DNA from: Gemmobacter aquarius
GTDB lineage: Bacteria; Pseudomonadota; Alphaproteobacteria; Rhodobacterales; Rhodobacteraceae
Direction of reading: 5' to 3'
NCBI RefSeq assembly: GCF_003060865.1
Contig: NZ_CP028919.1
Span: 237,501 to 284,025, forward strand
Length of the DNA stretch: 46,525 nt
The notes under the pieces were generated by a model that made no database searches, had not been told where the DNA came from, and worked only from the letters and a program-made list of their open reading frames with translations. Positions 1 to 9,254 of the stretch are shown one piece after another (the first letter of the stretch is position 1; every line of letters starts with the position of its first letter). A program made the translations under genes and the position numbers.

Positions 1-1163
<1,163 letters not shown>

Positions 1164-1318
1164 GATCCAGAAACAGCAAGGCTAACATAAGCCCCGAAAC
1201 GGATCGTCAAAAGCAACACGAAATGACTTGGAACAATCAACATGATGTAAGCTGCGGTGAAAAAACAGGCCAAATCCTTACGGATAAACGCCAACGCCGC
1301 AGCCTGTTTCTTCCTCGG

Positions 1319-1434
1319 TTTGGTGGTCATAGCACGAGCAAAACACCCGGTCCCATCCCGAACCCGGCCGTTAAGTGCCGTCGCGCCAATGGTACTCCGT
1401 CTCAAGACGTGGGAGAGTAGGTCACCGCCAAACC
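1319..1434 (+). rRNA. rrf: 5S ribosomal RNA
   Basis: A 5S rRNA of about 116 nt with complementary ends (TTTGGTGG against CCGCCAAA) and the conserved core CCCATCCCGAAC. It lies about 155 nt after the 23S gene and before an initiator tRNA, the usual Rhodobacterales rRNA operon order. Confidence 0.95.
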
Positions 1435-1503
1435 TAGAAAGAAACAGATCTCTCTAAACCTTGACATACCCCCGATCGCAAACAAAAAGCTCTCGGGAAC
1501 GGA

Positions 1504-1580
<77 letters not shown>

Positions 1581-1608
1581 AAATATTACAGCTTTATCAA
1601 AGACATGC

Positions 1609-1633
1609 GCCCCGCCTCACTGCGGGGCTTTTT
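1609..1633 (+). terminator. Intrinsic terminator of the rRNA operon
   Basis: A 7-bp perfect stem (GCCCCGC / GCGGGGC) with a 6-nt loop, followed directly by a run of T. It sits 28 nt after the tRNA and is well placed to end the rRNA transcript. Confidence 0.85.
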
Positions 1634-1765
1634 GCGTTTGGGCCAAGCAAATAAGGGCAGTGAGGGTGACGTTGCCCCCTCCGCCTAATCCAGTTTGAGG
1701 TGGACTCTGGCCCAACCGAGAGGATCAGAGATCAAGCGCAGCAGGTTCACCCAAGAACTGATCAT

Positions 1766-1779
1766 TGAGGTGCCCCTAG
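1766..1779 (+). repeat. Left terminal inverted repeat of IS3-family element
   Basis: TGAGGTGCCCCTAG, the exact reverse complement of 2758-2771. Similarity continues inward with mismatches for roughly another dozen bases. Confidence 0.88.
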
Positions 1780-1783
1780 TTTC

Positions 1784-2712
1784 CTAGACACCTGCCTCGT
1801 TCAGTTTCTGCTGCCTGATTTCGAAGTCAACTGGCGACAGCATGCCATTGTTCGTGTGTTTGCGCTTCTGGTTGTAGAACATCTCGATGCACTCGAAGAC
1901 GTCCTGCCTTGCGGCATCGCGGGTCAGGTAGGTGTGGCGTCGGATGCGTTCCCGCTTCAAGAGCTGGAAGAAGCTTTCGGCCACCGCATTATCATGGCAG
2001 TTCCCGCGGCGGCTCATGCTGGGCTCAAGATTGTGCCGGGCAAGGAACACCTGCCACTCGCGGCTGGTGAACTGCGATCCCTGGTCAGAATGGATCATCA
2101 CCTTGGCCGTGGGTTTGCGCCGCCAGACGGCTGCAAGCAGGGCCTGCAGCGCCAGGTCGGTTGTCATGCGGGGCTGGGCGGACCAGCCCACCTCGAGCCA
2201 TGGTGCCGCCACTGGTCCGAGGCCCATGGCGAGGGGCGCGAGAAGAGGTCGATGACGACAGACAGGTATAGCCAGCCCTCGTGGGTCTCGATGTAGGTGA
2301 TGTCGGTCACCCGGACCTTGTCGGACGCATCGACCTCGAACTGGCGGCCCAAGGTGTTGGACGCGACCACAGCAGGCTTCCCGCCATATCGTCCCGGGCG
2401 GCGCTTGTAGCCGATCTGGGCGGCGATGCCCGCAAGGCCAGCCAGCCGGGCGACCCGGTTCCCGGAGACCTGCTCCCCCTGATCGCGCAGATCGTCAGCC
2501 AGCTTGCGATAGCCGTAGACCTTGCCGCTCTCGGACCAGGCCTGCACGCCGACGACCTTCGCCGAAGGCTCGGCAAACAGTCGAAGCCACTTGTAAAGCG
2601 AGTGCGAACTCACCCCGAGGCGCTGCGAAACCTCACGAACCGGATACCCACGCACCCGGATCTGCTGCACCGCGTCACGCTTGAACTCGTCGCTGTAATT
2701 GCTCGTCCCCAT
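1784..2712 (-). pseudogene. IS3-family transposase, internally deleted and frameshifted
   Basis: The N-terminal 50 residues are an OrfA-type helix-turn-helix (start MGTSNYSDEFKRDAV). They run, apparently through an in-frame deletion, straight into the middle of an OrfB integrase (YGYRKLADDL, then the rve core with DITYIETHEGWLYLSVVIDL). After DLFSR near 2240 the frame is lost through an apparent insertion of about 40 nt. The rest of the catalytic core (HSDQGSQFTS, then NCHDNAVAESFFQLLKRE) continues in another frame at 1784-2227. The three acidic catalytic segments still exist but not in one frame, so the product should be inactive. Confidence 0.85.
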
Positions 2713-2757
2713 GTCGGCCTCCTAGCCTCAAAGTTAGGCGGCAAAGCGTCTACAAAT

Positions 2758-2771
2758 CTAGGGGCACCTCA
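2758..2771 (-). repeat. Right terminal inverted repeat of IS3-family element
   Basis: CTAGGGGCACCTCA, the exact reverse complement of 1766-1779. It lies 46 bp upstream of the transposase start and marks the promoter-proximal end of the IS. Confidence 0.88.
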
Positions 2772-2876
2772 AAGTGGCCGTGCTTGAGGCCGTCCAACAC
2801 AATGGACTCGAGGCTTTGCAATGCTTCCGCGAACGCGCCCGCTTGGCGGGAAGCGAAAGATAGTAAGGTGCAGCGG

Positions 2877-4352
2877 ATGGCGGAATTGAACGATGCGGCT
2901 GGAGCAAGCATTGTGCGGCTTTATGGCGTGGCCATCGAGGCTGCGTGGAATTTCTTTAAGGCGCGACTTTTCATGCACGATGCCAGCATCCGGCCACACC
3001 CTTCACTCGGGGCGCGCCTTCACGCGGTGTTCCATCTTCATGATCCCGCCGATCCGGTTGCCCGTTTTGTGGATCGATCCGTGGTCGCCGTGGTTTGCGG
3101 TGCGTCGCTTGCGGCGTGGTTCGATCTTGGCGGGGTGATCGGTTCGAGTGCCGCGCGCTGGATGCGCGGGCTGGATCTGCTGGCAACGGTGCTGCTGACA
3201 CTGGAATATCTGGTGCGGATTGCCGTTGCCCGACACGGCCCGCAACAGGGCGGGAAAAGGCCGGGCGTCATGCGATATATCCTGTCGCCCATGGCTCTGG
3301 TCGATCTTGTCGCGATCCTGCCTGCGTGGTTGTCGCTGGTCTTTCCTGTCGATCTTGGCGTTTCGCGCTTGTTGAGGTTGTTTCGGCTGGCGTCGGCGCT
3401 GCATGTTTTCAGGCCGCAATGGGCCGAGTTCCATTCGGCAAACCGTGACGAAAGCCTGCAAAGGAAAGTCTACAATCTGTTGTTTTCGCCCGAAGGGGGT
3501 GGGCGTCTGCATGATCTGGTCGAGCGGTTCCTGATCTGGAGTGTCGCGGCGTCGGTGCTGATCGTCACGCTCGAGACTGTCGCGTCGTTGCAGTTGCGCT
3601 TTCATCGGCAGTTTGCCTCGCTGGATGTGCTGATCGGGGCTGTGTTCCTGCTGGAATACGGGCTGCGGCTGTATTCCGTACCCTGCGATCCGCGTTTCGC
3701 CCGTCCCTTGATGGGCAGGTTGCGCTACGGGTTCACGCCGGGGGCGTTGATCGATTTGCTGGCTTTGCTGCCGCTGTTGTTCTTCTTTGCGGGCTGGGAT
3801 CTGGCGCTGTTTCCGGTCTTGCGCCTGTTCCGCATGCTGAAACTGGTGCGGCACTCGAAGGCGCTGGCGCTGATCGTGGATGTTGTCCGCGACGAAAGGC
3901 AGACGTTGCAAGCGGCGGTGTTTATCCTGTTTGTCCTGACGACGCTTGCCGGAACCGGAGTGTATTTCGCCGAGCATTCCGCCCAGCCGGACCGGTTCAG
4001 TTCCATTCCGGCGTCGATGTATTGGGCGGTAGTGACGTTAAGCTCTATCGGTTACGGCGATGTGTATCCGGTGACTGTGGTGGGGCGCGCGATGACGATG
4101 GTACTGGCGATTGCCAGTCTGGGCATGGTGGCGCTGCCTGCGGGAATCATCGCTACGGCCTTTTCCGAGCGGTTGCGCCAGACCGTGGCGGGACGCCATG
4201 CGCCAAAAGCGGAAGCGGGCGAAAGCGTAACGGGCACGGTGGCGCGGATCGAGGCGCTCTGGCGCGGTATGGGGGCCGAGGATCGCGCGATCCTGCGTGC
4301 GATGCTGGACGCCGAGGCGTCAGGCATCGCCAGTCAGGGCGGGCGCGGCTGA
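2877..4352 (+). CDS. Voltage-gated-type potassium channel with two voltage-sensor domains
   Basis: Predicted inner-membrane K+ channel of about 491 residues. Residues about 60-190 form a first S1-S4 bundle ending in an arginine-spaced helix (VSRLLRLFRLAS) with no pore after it. A second S1-S4 bundle follows (about 225-330, S4 VLRLFRMLKLVR), then S5, a pore loop with the selectivity filter TLSSIGYGD near residue 391, and S6. The C-terminal tail of about 60 residues is short and soluble. Two S1-S4 units before a single pore is unusual; ordinary bacterial Kv channels have one. The chosen ATG follows AAGG. An in-frame ATG lies upstream at 2784 and another downstream at 2974. It overlaps convergently by 33 bp with the carrier gene at 4320. 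Confidence 0.82.
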   Translation: MAELNDAAGASIVRLYGVAIEAAWNFFKARLFMHDASIRPHPSLGARLHAVFHLHDPADPVARFVDRSVVAVVCGASLAAWFDLGGVIGSSAARWMRGLDLLATVLLTLEYLVRIAVARHGPQQGGKRPGVMRYILSPMALVDLVAILPAWLSLVFPVDLGVSRLLRLFRLASALHVFRPQWAEFHSANRDESLQRKVYNLLFSPEGGGRLHDLVERFLIWSVAASVLIVTLETVASLQLRFHRQFASLDVLIGAVFLLEYGLRLYSVPCDPRFARPLMGRLRYGFTPGALIDLLALLPLLFFFAGWDLALFPVLRLFRMLKLVRHSKALALIVDVVRDERQTLQAAVFILFVLTTLAGTGVYFAEHSAQPDRFSSIPASMYWAVVTLSSIGYGDVYPVTVVGRAMTMVLAIASLGMVALPAGIIATAFSERLRQTVAGRHAPKAEAGESVTGTVARIEALWRGMGAEDRAILRAMLDAEASGIASQGGRG

Positions 4353-5660
4353 GATGCGTTTTGCCCGCGCCGTGCTTGCCGATACGACCTCGACCAGCGC
4401 ATGGGTAACGGCAACGGAGACCGGAATGAGCAGCAATTCGAGCAATGGTTCCAGCACGATGACGAGCACGGCCAAAGCCTCGACCGGCAGGCCGAGTTCC
4501 ATTCCGCAAAAGGCAATCGAGGCGGCGAACACGCCCGGACCATTCAGGCCCGAGATCAGCACCGCGGCGAGGACCGACAGGGCAACGACACTGGCAAGCA
4601 TGGAAAGACTGGCGGGCAGATCATACAGCGCCAAGGTGTAGGTGAGAACACTGGCCAGAATGGCGATCATGCCAAAGCGTCCGATCGACAGGCCGAGTGA
4701 CGCCACGATTTCCTGCGTGTCGTCATCTTCGGAGTCGGCCGAGTGCCGCCGGATACGGCGCAGCATTTCGGGCAATGCGGCTTCTTCCGTCATGGCGAGG
4801 ATGCCTGCCAGTGCCGAGGCTTTCAGGTCGGATGCCACGGCAAGTGGTGATTTCAGGGTCAGCACGGCCACAAGCAGGACCGCAGCCAGAAGCACGGCCA
4901 GCGATGCGGCGGCAACAACGCCGAACAGCAGTTTCAGCGCCGAGAAATCGGCGGCGGAAACGGCATGCGATGCGTGGATGGCATACATGAAGACCGCGAC
5001 CGGAACAAAGTATTGCATCGCCTCCATCAAATGCTCGAAGGGCCGTCTTGCTGCGCCGACGACTTCGAGAAATCCGGCGCTGTAACCGGGGGCGAGATTG
5101 AGGATGGCGATGGAGAAGATGATCAGAAAGACGATCATCTGACCGATATTGGCGGTGGCCAAAGCGTGGAAGATGTTTTCGGGAATGAACCCCGTTACGA
5201 GGCGGGCAAGCAGCGATGGCTCGACAGAGTCGGGGGCTGCAAGGGAGACCTCGACAAAGTTGGCATCCGCCTTGTCGAAAGCTGCGATCAAGGGGCCTAT
5301 GCCGTTGGCGACCGCCGTATCGGCCGCGGCACAGATGACCCATGAAACCGCAATCGATACGACCGCTGCAAGCACCATTGCCAGCGGAAGATAGACCATA
5401 ATGCGCAGGCTGGTCGGGTTCGCGCCGGTTTCGTCGCGCCTGAGGCTGATGATGGAATGGACGATGGTCAGCGCCAGAAAGGGCAGGGCCATGGTGCGGT
5501 AGATCGTGGAGTAAATCTGCTGGAACCTGTCCGGCAGATCGTCGAAGGCAAAGAGCGTTCCGAGCCAGACCCCGAGTATGGCAGCGGCTAGCACTCCCGG
5601 ACCCGAGGTGAGCAAGCGAAGCATTGTGTGGCGGTGCTTATCGGCGTGGGAATGGGTCAT
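4320..5660 (-). CDS. SDF/DAACS-family carrier, divergent substrate site (second copy)
   Basis: Multi-pass inner-membrane protein of 446 residues related to dicarboxylate/amino-acid:cation symporters (family motif GFIPENIFHAL; eight-helix-plus-hairpin pattern). By eye, the conserved substrate and sodium motifs are not kept. The serine-rich HP1 tip reads AMTEEAALPE, the NMDGT loop of TM7 is replaced (SIGRFGM), and the TM8 acidic/arginine motif reads EPLLELLLIPVSV. It is therefore likely to carry something other than Glu/Asp, or to act as a partner of the carrier at 6378. It is the last gene of the leftward operon, 11 nt after the racemase-like gene, and its 3' end overlaps the convergent channel gene. 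Function is inferred only at family level. Confidence 0.78.
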   Translation of the reverse strand: MTHSHADKHRHTMLRLLTSGPGVLAAAILGVWLGTLFAFDDLPDRFQQIYSTIYRTMALPFLALTIVHSIISLRRDETGANPTSLRIMVYLPLAMVLAAVVSIAVSWVICAAADTAVANGIGPLIAAFDKADANFVEVSLAAPDSVEPSLLARLVTGFIPENIFHALATANIGQMIVFLIIFSIAILNLAPGYSAGFLEVVGAARRPFEHLMEAMQYFVPVAVFMYAIHASHAVSAADFSALKLLFGVVAAASLAVLLAAVLLVAVLTLKSPLAVASDLKASALAGILAMTEEAALPEMLRRIRRHSADSEDDDTQEIVASLGLSIGRFGMIAILASVLTYTLALYDLPASLSMLASVVALSVLAAVLISGLNGPGVFAASIAFCGMELGLPVEALAVLVIVLEPLLELLLIPVSVAVTHALVEVVSASTARAKRISAAPALTGDA

Positions 5661-5671
5661 GGATCAGGCCG

Positions 5672-6376
5672 TCAAAATCTGGGAATGCGTCCGAGCCTGC
5701 GGAGCAGCGCACGGGCGAGGGAAAGATTGCTGTCATACAGGCGGACGCCCTGACTTTCGGTTTCCAGCCCGAAGGCTACCGAAATTTCCGTGCAGCCGAG
5801 GATGGCATTGGTGCAGCCGGACGCGGCAAGCAGGCGAAGGCCCTTTTCCAGACTGTCACGGCCCCGGGCGATATGTCCTGCTTTGACCAGACGGATGCCG
5901 CCTTCGATGAACCGGTCATGGGTTGGCTGGTCCAGAACGACAGGTACATAGCCGGCGGCGACAAGCGGCCTTTGGTAGATGCCGGATGCGATTGTGCCGG
6001 GGGTCGCAAGCACGCCGATCAGGGCCTTTGTTGCCACGGCTTCGCTCAGGTCGGAAAGCGTGGACTCGACGATTGACAGGATCGGGGGCGCGACTGCCTT
6101 TTGCAGCGCATCGAACCAGTAGTGCGCCGAATTGCAGGGGATGACGATGATCCCCGCACCGGCGCGCTCAAGCAGCCGCAGGCGATCACACAGCGCGGCT
6201 TCGGGGCTGGCGCCTTGTCCTGCTATGGCGGCCGAGCGGTCGGGGATGTCGGGGTCGGACAGAGTCAGGACGCGCACATGGTTCTGGTCGACATCCGCCA
6301 CCGTCAAGCGTGTCAGTTTGTCGAGGAAGTCGACCGTGGCAGATGGACCCATGCCTCCCAGAACACCTACAAGCAT
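5672..6376 (-). CDS. Aspartate/glutamate racemase-superfamily enzyme
   Basis: Cytosolic protein of about 234 residues. It begins with the family signature GVLGGMGPSATVDF and has both catalytic-cysteine motifs: IPCNSAHYWF near residue 80 and ILGCTEISV near residue 190. Two cysteines fit a cofactor-independent racemase or isomerase (amino-acid racemase, hydantoin racemase or a relative); the precise substrate cannot be read. The ATG at 6376 is preferred because it sits one base after the previous stop (TGACATG) and directly before the beta strand of the family motif. Upstream in-frame codons would overlap the preceding gene. Its place between two carrier genes suggests it acts on the transported solute. 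Confidence 0.85.
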   Translation of the reverse strand: MLVGVLGGMGPSATVDFLDKLTRLTVADVDQNHVRVLTLSDPDIPDRSAAIAGQGASPEAALCDRLRLLERAGAGIIVIPCNSAHYWFDALQKAVAPPILSIVESTLSDLSEAVATKALIGVLATPGTIASGIYQRPLVAAGYVPVVLDQPTHDRFIEGGIRLVKAGHIARGRDSLEKGLRLLAASGCTNAILGCTEISVAFGLETESQGVRLYDSNLSLARALLRRLGRIPRF

Positions 6377-6377
6377 G

Positions 6378-7703
6378 TCATTTGGCGGCTTGAGCGGTGG
6401 CGGGAGACAGGGCGGCTTGGTGGCCATCGGCGACCGGACGCGGCACGATCAGCGAGGCGAGGGCGCAGTTGCCGTAGACGAGTACCAAGGTGCGGACCAC
6501 GTCGATCACCGGATCGACCGCGATGAAAAGCACGATTGCCGCTTCCACAGGCAATTTCATGGGTTCCGCGACAAGGCTGATCAGCATGACGGCCATTGCG
6601 CCCGTAGCACCGCTGGCGGCCAGACCGGCTGCAATCGAGGCGATGAAGATCGTCGCATAGCCGCGGGCATCGATTTCGACGCCGTAGACCTGGGCGATGA
6701 ACACGGTGCCGATCAGAAGGTAGGAAACGGTCGCGACGCGGCAAAGCGTGATGCCGAGCGGAAGGACAAGATCGACGCCCTTTGGTGCGAACCGCAGGTT
6801 TTCGGTCATTTCGCGCACAGCGATCGGAATGCAGCTAAGGCTTGACCGCGTGCTCACGGCCATGATGATCGTATCTCCGAGTTGGCCGAGGGCGGCCAAC
6901 GGCGATATGCGCGCGCGATACGAGATGACCAGGACCGCAATTGTCAGCAGGACCGCACCCGAAAGGGCTTGCACCTCGATGAACCGGCCCAAGGACAGCA
7001 ATGGCCCGACCCCGACGCTGGCGACCTGTGCCGCAAGCATCGCGAACAGGGCAAAGGGCAGCAACAGGTTGAGCCAGCGGATCACCTGTGTGCAGGCATG
7101 CTGCACGACCGAGAAAAACCCCAAGAGCGCCCCTGTCCCCGAGCCGGAACTGCGCGCTAGGGCCGCGCCGAAGACGATGCAGAATATGACGGTCTTGAGG
7201 CTGTCACCCGAACTGAGGGCGGCGAAGATGTTTTCGGGAATGAACCTGTCCAGGAGACTGATCGCGGGATCGTCGGTTGCCTTTGCGTCCGAGCCGGAAA
7301 GCGTGATTTCGACATCGGTGGCGCTGGCGCCGTTTTCGCTGCCGCTGACGATGCCGCCGAGTGCTTCCATGACCGTGCCGTCAACCGTGCCGCCGGGGGG
7401 CAGGATAAAGGTGCAGGCTAGCGCTACCGAGGCCGACAGCACCATTGCAGCGGGATAGATCAGGACAATGCGCTTGATGTATTGCTTTGCGCTCGGGTCC
7501 GACGCCATGCGGGCCACGCCCGATGTGATGGTGACGAACAGATAGGGCAGGATGATCATCTTCAGCAGGCTGATGTAATAGCCGCCGATCGGTGCGAACT
7601 GCTTGGCCGTCTCGGGGCTTTGGATGCCTGTGAAGATTGCGGTTATGATGACCGCGAGCAGCAGAAGCGGATGAAGCAGGATGCGGCTGATCGTGCTGGA
7701 CAT
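6378..7703 (-). CDS. SDF/DAACS-family carrier, divergent substrate site (first copy)
   Basis: Inner-membrane carrier of 441 residues from the dicarboxylate/amino-acid:cation symporter family. Recognisable parts are RFIPENIFAALSS, an HP1-like STRSSLSCIP and a TM8 with VDPVIDVVRT, which keeps the arginine and acidic positions. By eye it lacks the canonical NMDGT of TM7 (here ITLCRVAT), and the end of the TM8 motif is changed (VLVYGN instead of NVxGD), so cation coupling or substrate may differ. The ATG lies one base after the stop of the binding-protein gene, in the same TGACATG junction found at two other boundaries of this operon. It probably moves the ligand of the adjacent binding protein, although such carriers usually work without one. 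Confidence 0.82.
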   Translation of the reverse strand: MSSTISRILLHPLLLLAVIITAIFTGIQSPETAKQFAPIGGYYISLLKMIILPYLFVTITSGVARMASDPSAKQYIKRIVLIYPAAMVLSASVALACTFILPPGGTVDGTVMEALGGIVSGSENGASATDVEITLSGSDAKATDDPAISLLDRFIPENIFAALSSGDSLKTVIFCIVFGAALARSSGSGTGALLGFFSVVQHACTQVIRWLNLLLPFALFAMLAAQVASVGVGPLLSLGRFIEVQALSGAVLLTIAVLVISYRARISPLAALGQLGDTIIMAVSTRSSLSCIPIAVREMTENLRFAPKGVDLVLPLGITLCRVATVSYLLIGTVFIAQVYGVEIDARGYATIFIASIAAGLAASGATGAMAVMLISLVAEPMKLPVEAAIVLFIAVDPVIDVVRTLVLVYGNCALASLIVPRPVADGHQAALSPATAQAAK

Positions 7704-7704
7704 G

Positions 7705-8574
7705 TCAGTGGCCCCCTTCGGTTTCGGTCGAGGCCCGGTAAAGCGCGATCAATTCGTCTGCCGTTACTTGTGTGGCACGCTCGTCGATCACCTGGTTGAC
7801 GATGCCCAGCAGGCGCGGGCGGTCCCACGGCGCGGCCACGGCGATGGAATCGCGTGCATCGTTGATGGTCACGGTGCGCAGGCTGATCGAGGCATCGGGA
7901 CGGTCGACGGCCACTTTGCGGATTTCGAATTCGTCGCGGTACGAGGCGTCGACCTTGCCGGCGATGGTTGCCTCGATCACCTCGTCCCATGTTTTAAACG
8001 GCACAACGGTCGCGTGGGGGAACCGCTCTTTGGCGAATGTCGCGAAGGAGGAATTTTCGATCACGCCGATAGACCCTTCGAAGTGGCGTACGACTTCTGC
8101 GATGTCGCGGCCTTCGGTCATGCGGGCCAGCTTGAGCCGGTTGAAGATGAGGGCGTGACGCAGCCGCGCGTATGGTTCCGAGAAGGCGACGACCTGCGCC
8201 CGCGCATGGGTGCGGCTGATCTTGGAAATCGCAAGGTCGGCCTGTCCCAGCGCGACCTTTGCAACGACGTCGTTGAAGGTCTCGGCGTCGCGGTTGAATT
8301 CCACCTTGACCCCCAAGGCTTCCGCCACCCGTTCGGCGAGCGTCACGTCGATGCCTTCGAGATGCTTGCCGCTACCGCTATAAAACGGCGGGTTGTCGAA
8401 GGATGTCATCGCAACGATCAGCGTGCCGCGATCGACGATCGCGGCGACATCGGGGGCAAGGGGGAGGGGGGCCGCACCGGATGCAACGACTTGTGCCGAG
8501 GCCGGCGACAGGCCGAACGATACAGTGGCGATGGCAACGGCAACAAAGGCACGCATTGAAGATTTGAATATCAT
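7705..8574 (-). CDS. Periplasmic solute-binding protein, amino-acid type (SBP_bac_3)
   Basis: A 289-residue secreted protein with an N-terminal signal sequence (hydrophobic AFVAVAIATVSFGLS, cleavage probably after PASAQ). The mature part has the family-3 binding-protein pattern: GTLIVAMTSFDNPPF, a GIDVTLAERVAEALG segment, then the ligand-site arginine region ISRTHARAQVVAFSEPY. It is expected to bind an amino acid or related carboxylate in the periplasm. No ABC permease or ATPase is encoded nearby; instead it is followed at 1 nt by an SDF-type carrier. The start is either ATG 8574, coupled to the upstream stop by TGACATG, or the in-frame ATG at 8556. Confidence 0.86.
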   Translation of the reverse strand: MIFKSSMRAFVAVAIATVSFGLSPASAQVVASGAAPLPLAPDVAAIVDRGTLIVAMTSFDNPPFYSGSGKHLEGIDVTLAERVAEALGVKVEFNRDAETFNDVVAKVALGQADLAISKISRTHARAQVVAFSEPYARLRHALIFNRLKLARMTEGRDIAEVVRHFEGSIGVIENSSFATFAKERFPHATVVPFKTWDEVIEATIAGKVDASYRDEFEIRKVAVDRPDASISLRTVTINDARDSIAVAAPWDRPRLLGIVNQVIDERATQVTADELIALYRASTETEGGH

Positions 8575-8575
8575 G

Positions 8576-8905
8576 TCATGACTTTTTCTGAGGGCTGCGT
8601 AGACCGGCCGTAGGGAACGCGGCCAAAGCCACGGGGGCGACTGTTAGCGCCAGATATTCGAGATAGGTCTTGCCCCACATGGTTTCCCACATCGAACAGG
8701 CGAAATCGAAGGGTTCACCGATGCGTTCGGCCAAGGCGATTTCGGTTTGCCAAAGCGTCGTATCGTAGCCGGCTTCGTCGAAGCTGTAGCCGTGGTCGCG
8801 GGCATCGGCGAGCACGACTTCTTTGGGGGCAAGACGCAAGGCCGACAAGCGGGCGTCGTCTTTACCCAAGACAAGGAGATATTCGAAAACAGACTGATCA
8901 ACCAT
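8576..8905 (-). CDS. Nif11-like small protein A
   Basis: A 109-residue protein that I read as related to the Nif11 / Nif11-like leader family. The N-terminal 45 residues match that pattern loosely: a short amphipathic helix, a KEVVLADARDHGYSFDE segment and acidic spacing. The C-terminal half has tryptophans and the motif SMWETMWGKTYLEYL, shared with the neighbour protein B of identical length. There is no GG or GA cleavage motif. ATG 8905 is chosen because it overlaps the stop of protein B by 8 nt (translational coupling) and puts both paralogues at 109 residues. Nif11-like proteins are often precursors or leaders of ribosomal peptide products, but that role is only a hypothesis here. Confidence 0.7.
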   Translation of the reverse strand: MVDQSVFEYLLVLGKDDARLSALRLAPKEVVLADARDHGYSFDEAGYDTTLWQTEIALAERIGEPFDFACSMWETMWGKTYLEYLALTVAPVALAAFPTAGLRSPQKKS

Positions 8906-9227
8906 TTTCGGCCTCTGATACCAGCGTGTTACGCACGACCGCGTCCATTGGAGCCCAGAGTTCATGCACGATGTAATCGAGCCGTGACCGGCCCCACATT
9001 GCCCGCCACAGCCGGCTTTCGCCGTCTATGGGCTGACCGTCGGCAACTGTGATGCGCCAAACCTCCATGCCGCCAATCAGGGTGCCAAAATCACCGGTTC
9101 GCAAATCGAAGCCGTCGCAGCGGGCAGCAAACATCAGGTCGGGAAGTGCCATGCGTTCGTAACGCGCCAGTACGTCGGGCCGGTCCGAGCAGTGTTCGAG
9201 GAACCTCGCGAGTTCAGAGACAGACAT
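8898..9227 (-). CDS. Nif11-like small protein B
   Basis: A 109-residue protein starting MSVSELARFLEHC. Its N-terminal part (SELARFLEHCSDRPDVLARY, then FAARCDGFDLRTGDF) is the better Nif11-like match of the pair. The C-terminal half contains SRLWRAMWGRSRLDYIVHEL, matching the Trp-rich motif of protein A. It carries two cysteines in the leader-like half. It starts 27 nt after the GMC oxidoreductase gene and overlaps protein A. Nif11 domains are known as leaders that guide peptide-modifying enzymes, and as small proteins in nitrogen-fixation loci. No nif genes and no lanthipeptide or radical-SAM enzymes occur in this window, so its job is unknown. Confidence 0.72.
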   Translation of the reverse strand: MSVSELARFLEHCSDRPDVLARYERMALPDLMFAARCDGFDLRTGDFGTLIGGMEVWRITVADGQPIDGESRLWRAMWGRSRLDYIVHELWAPMDAVVRNTLVSEAENG

Positions 9228-9254
9228 AGCGCACCCCGTTGACAGTTTTCGCCA

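Larger units (their letters stand above)
1766..2771 (-). mobile_element. Decayed IS3-family insertion sequence
   Basis: An element of about 1.0 kb bounded by perfect 14-bp terminal inverted repeats whose similarity extends inward with mismatches. It holds a broken IS3-type transposase on the minus strand. It is shorter than a typical 1.2-1.3 kb IS3 element, in line with an internal deletion. No clear target-site duplication flanks the repeats, so it is probably old or rearranged. It lies between the rRNA operon and the channel gene. Confidence 0.85.

Noticed and set aside
1601..1765. Target-site duplication for the IS3 element or an attachment site at the tRNA
   Set aside because: No matching direct repeats at the IS ends, and no second copy of the tRNA 3' end is seen in the window.
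3003..3977. A 324-codon minus-strand frame opposite the channel gene
   Set aside because: Very Gln/Arg-rich with no domain; the plus strand encodes a clear channel.
8576..9227. Nitrogen-fixation locus suggested by Nif11-like proteins
   Set aside because: No nif structural or assembly genes occur in the window.
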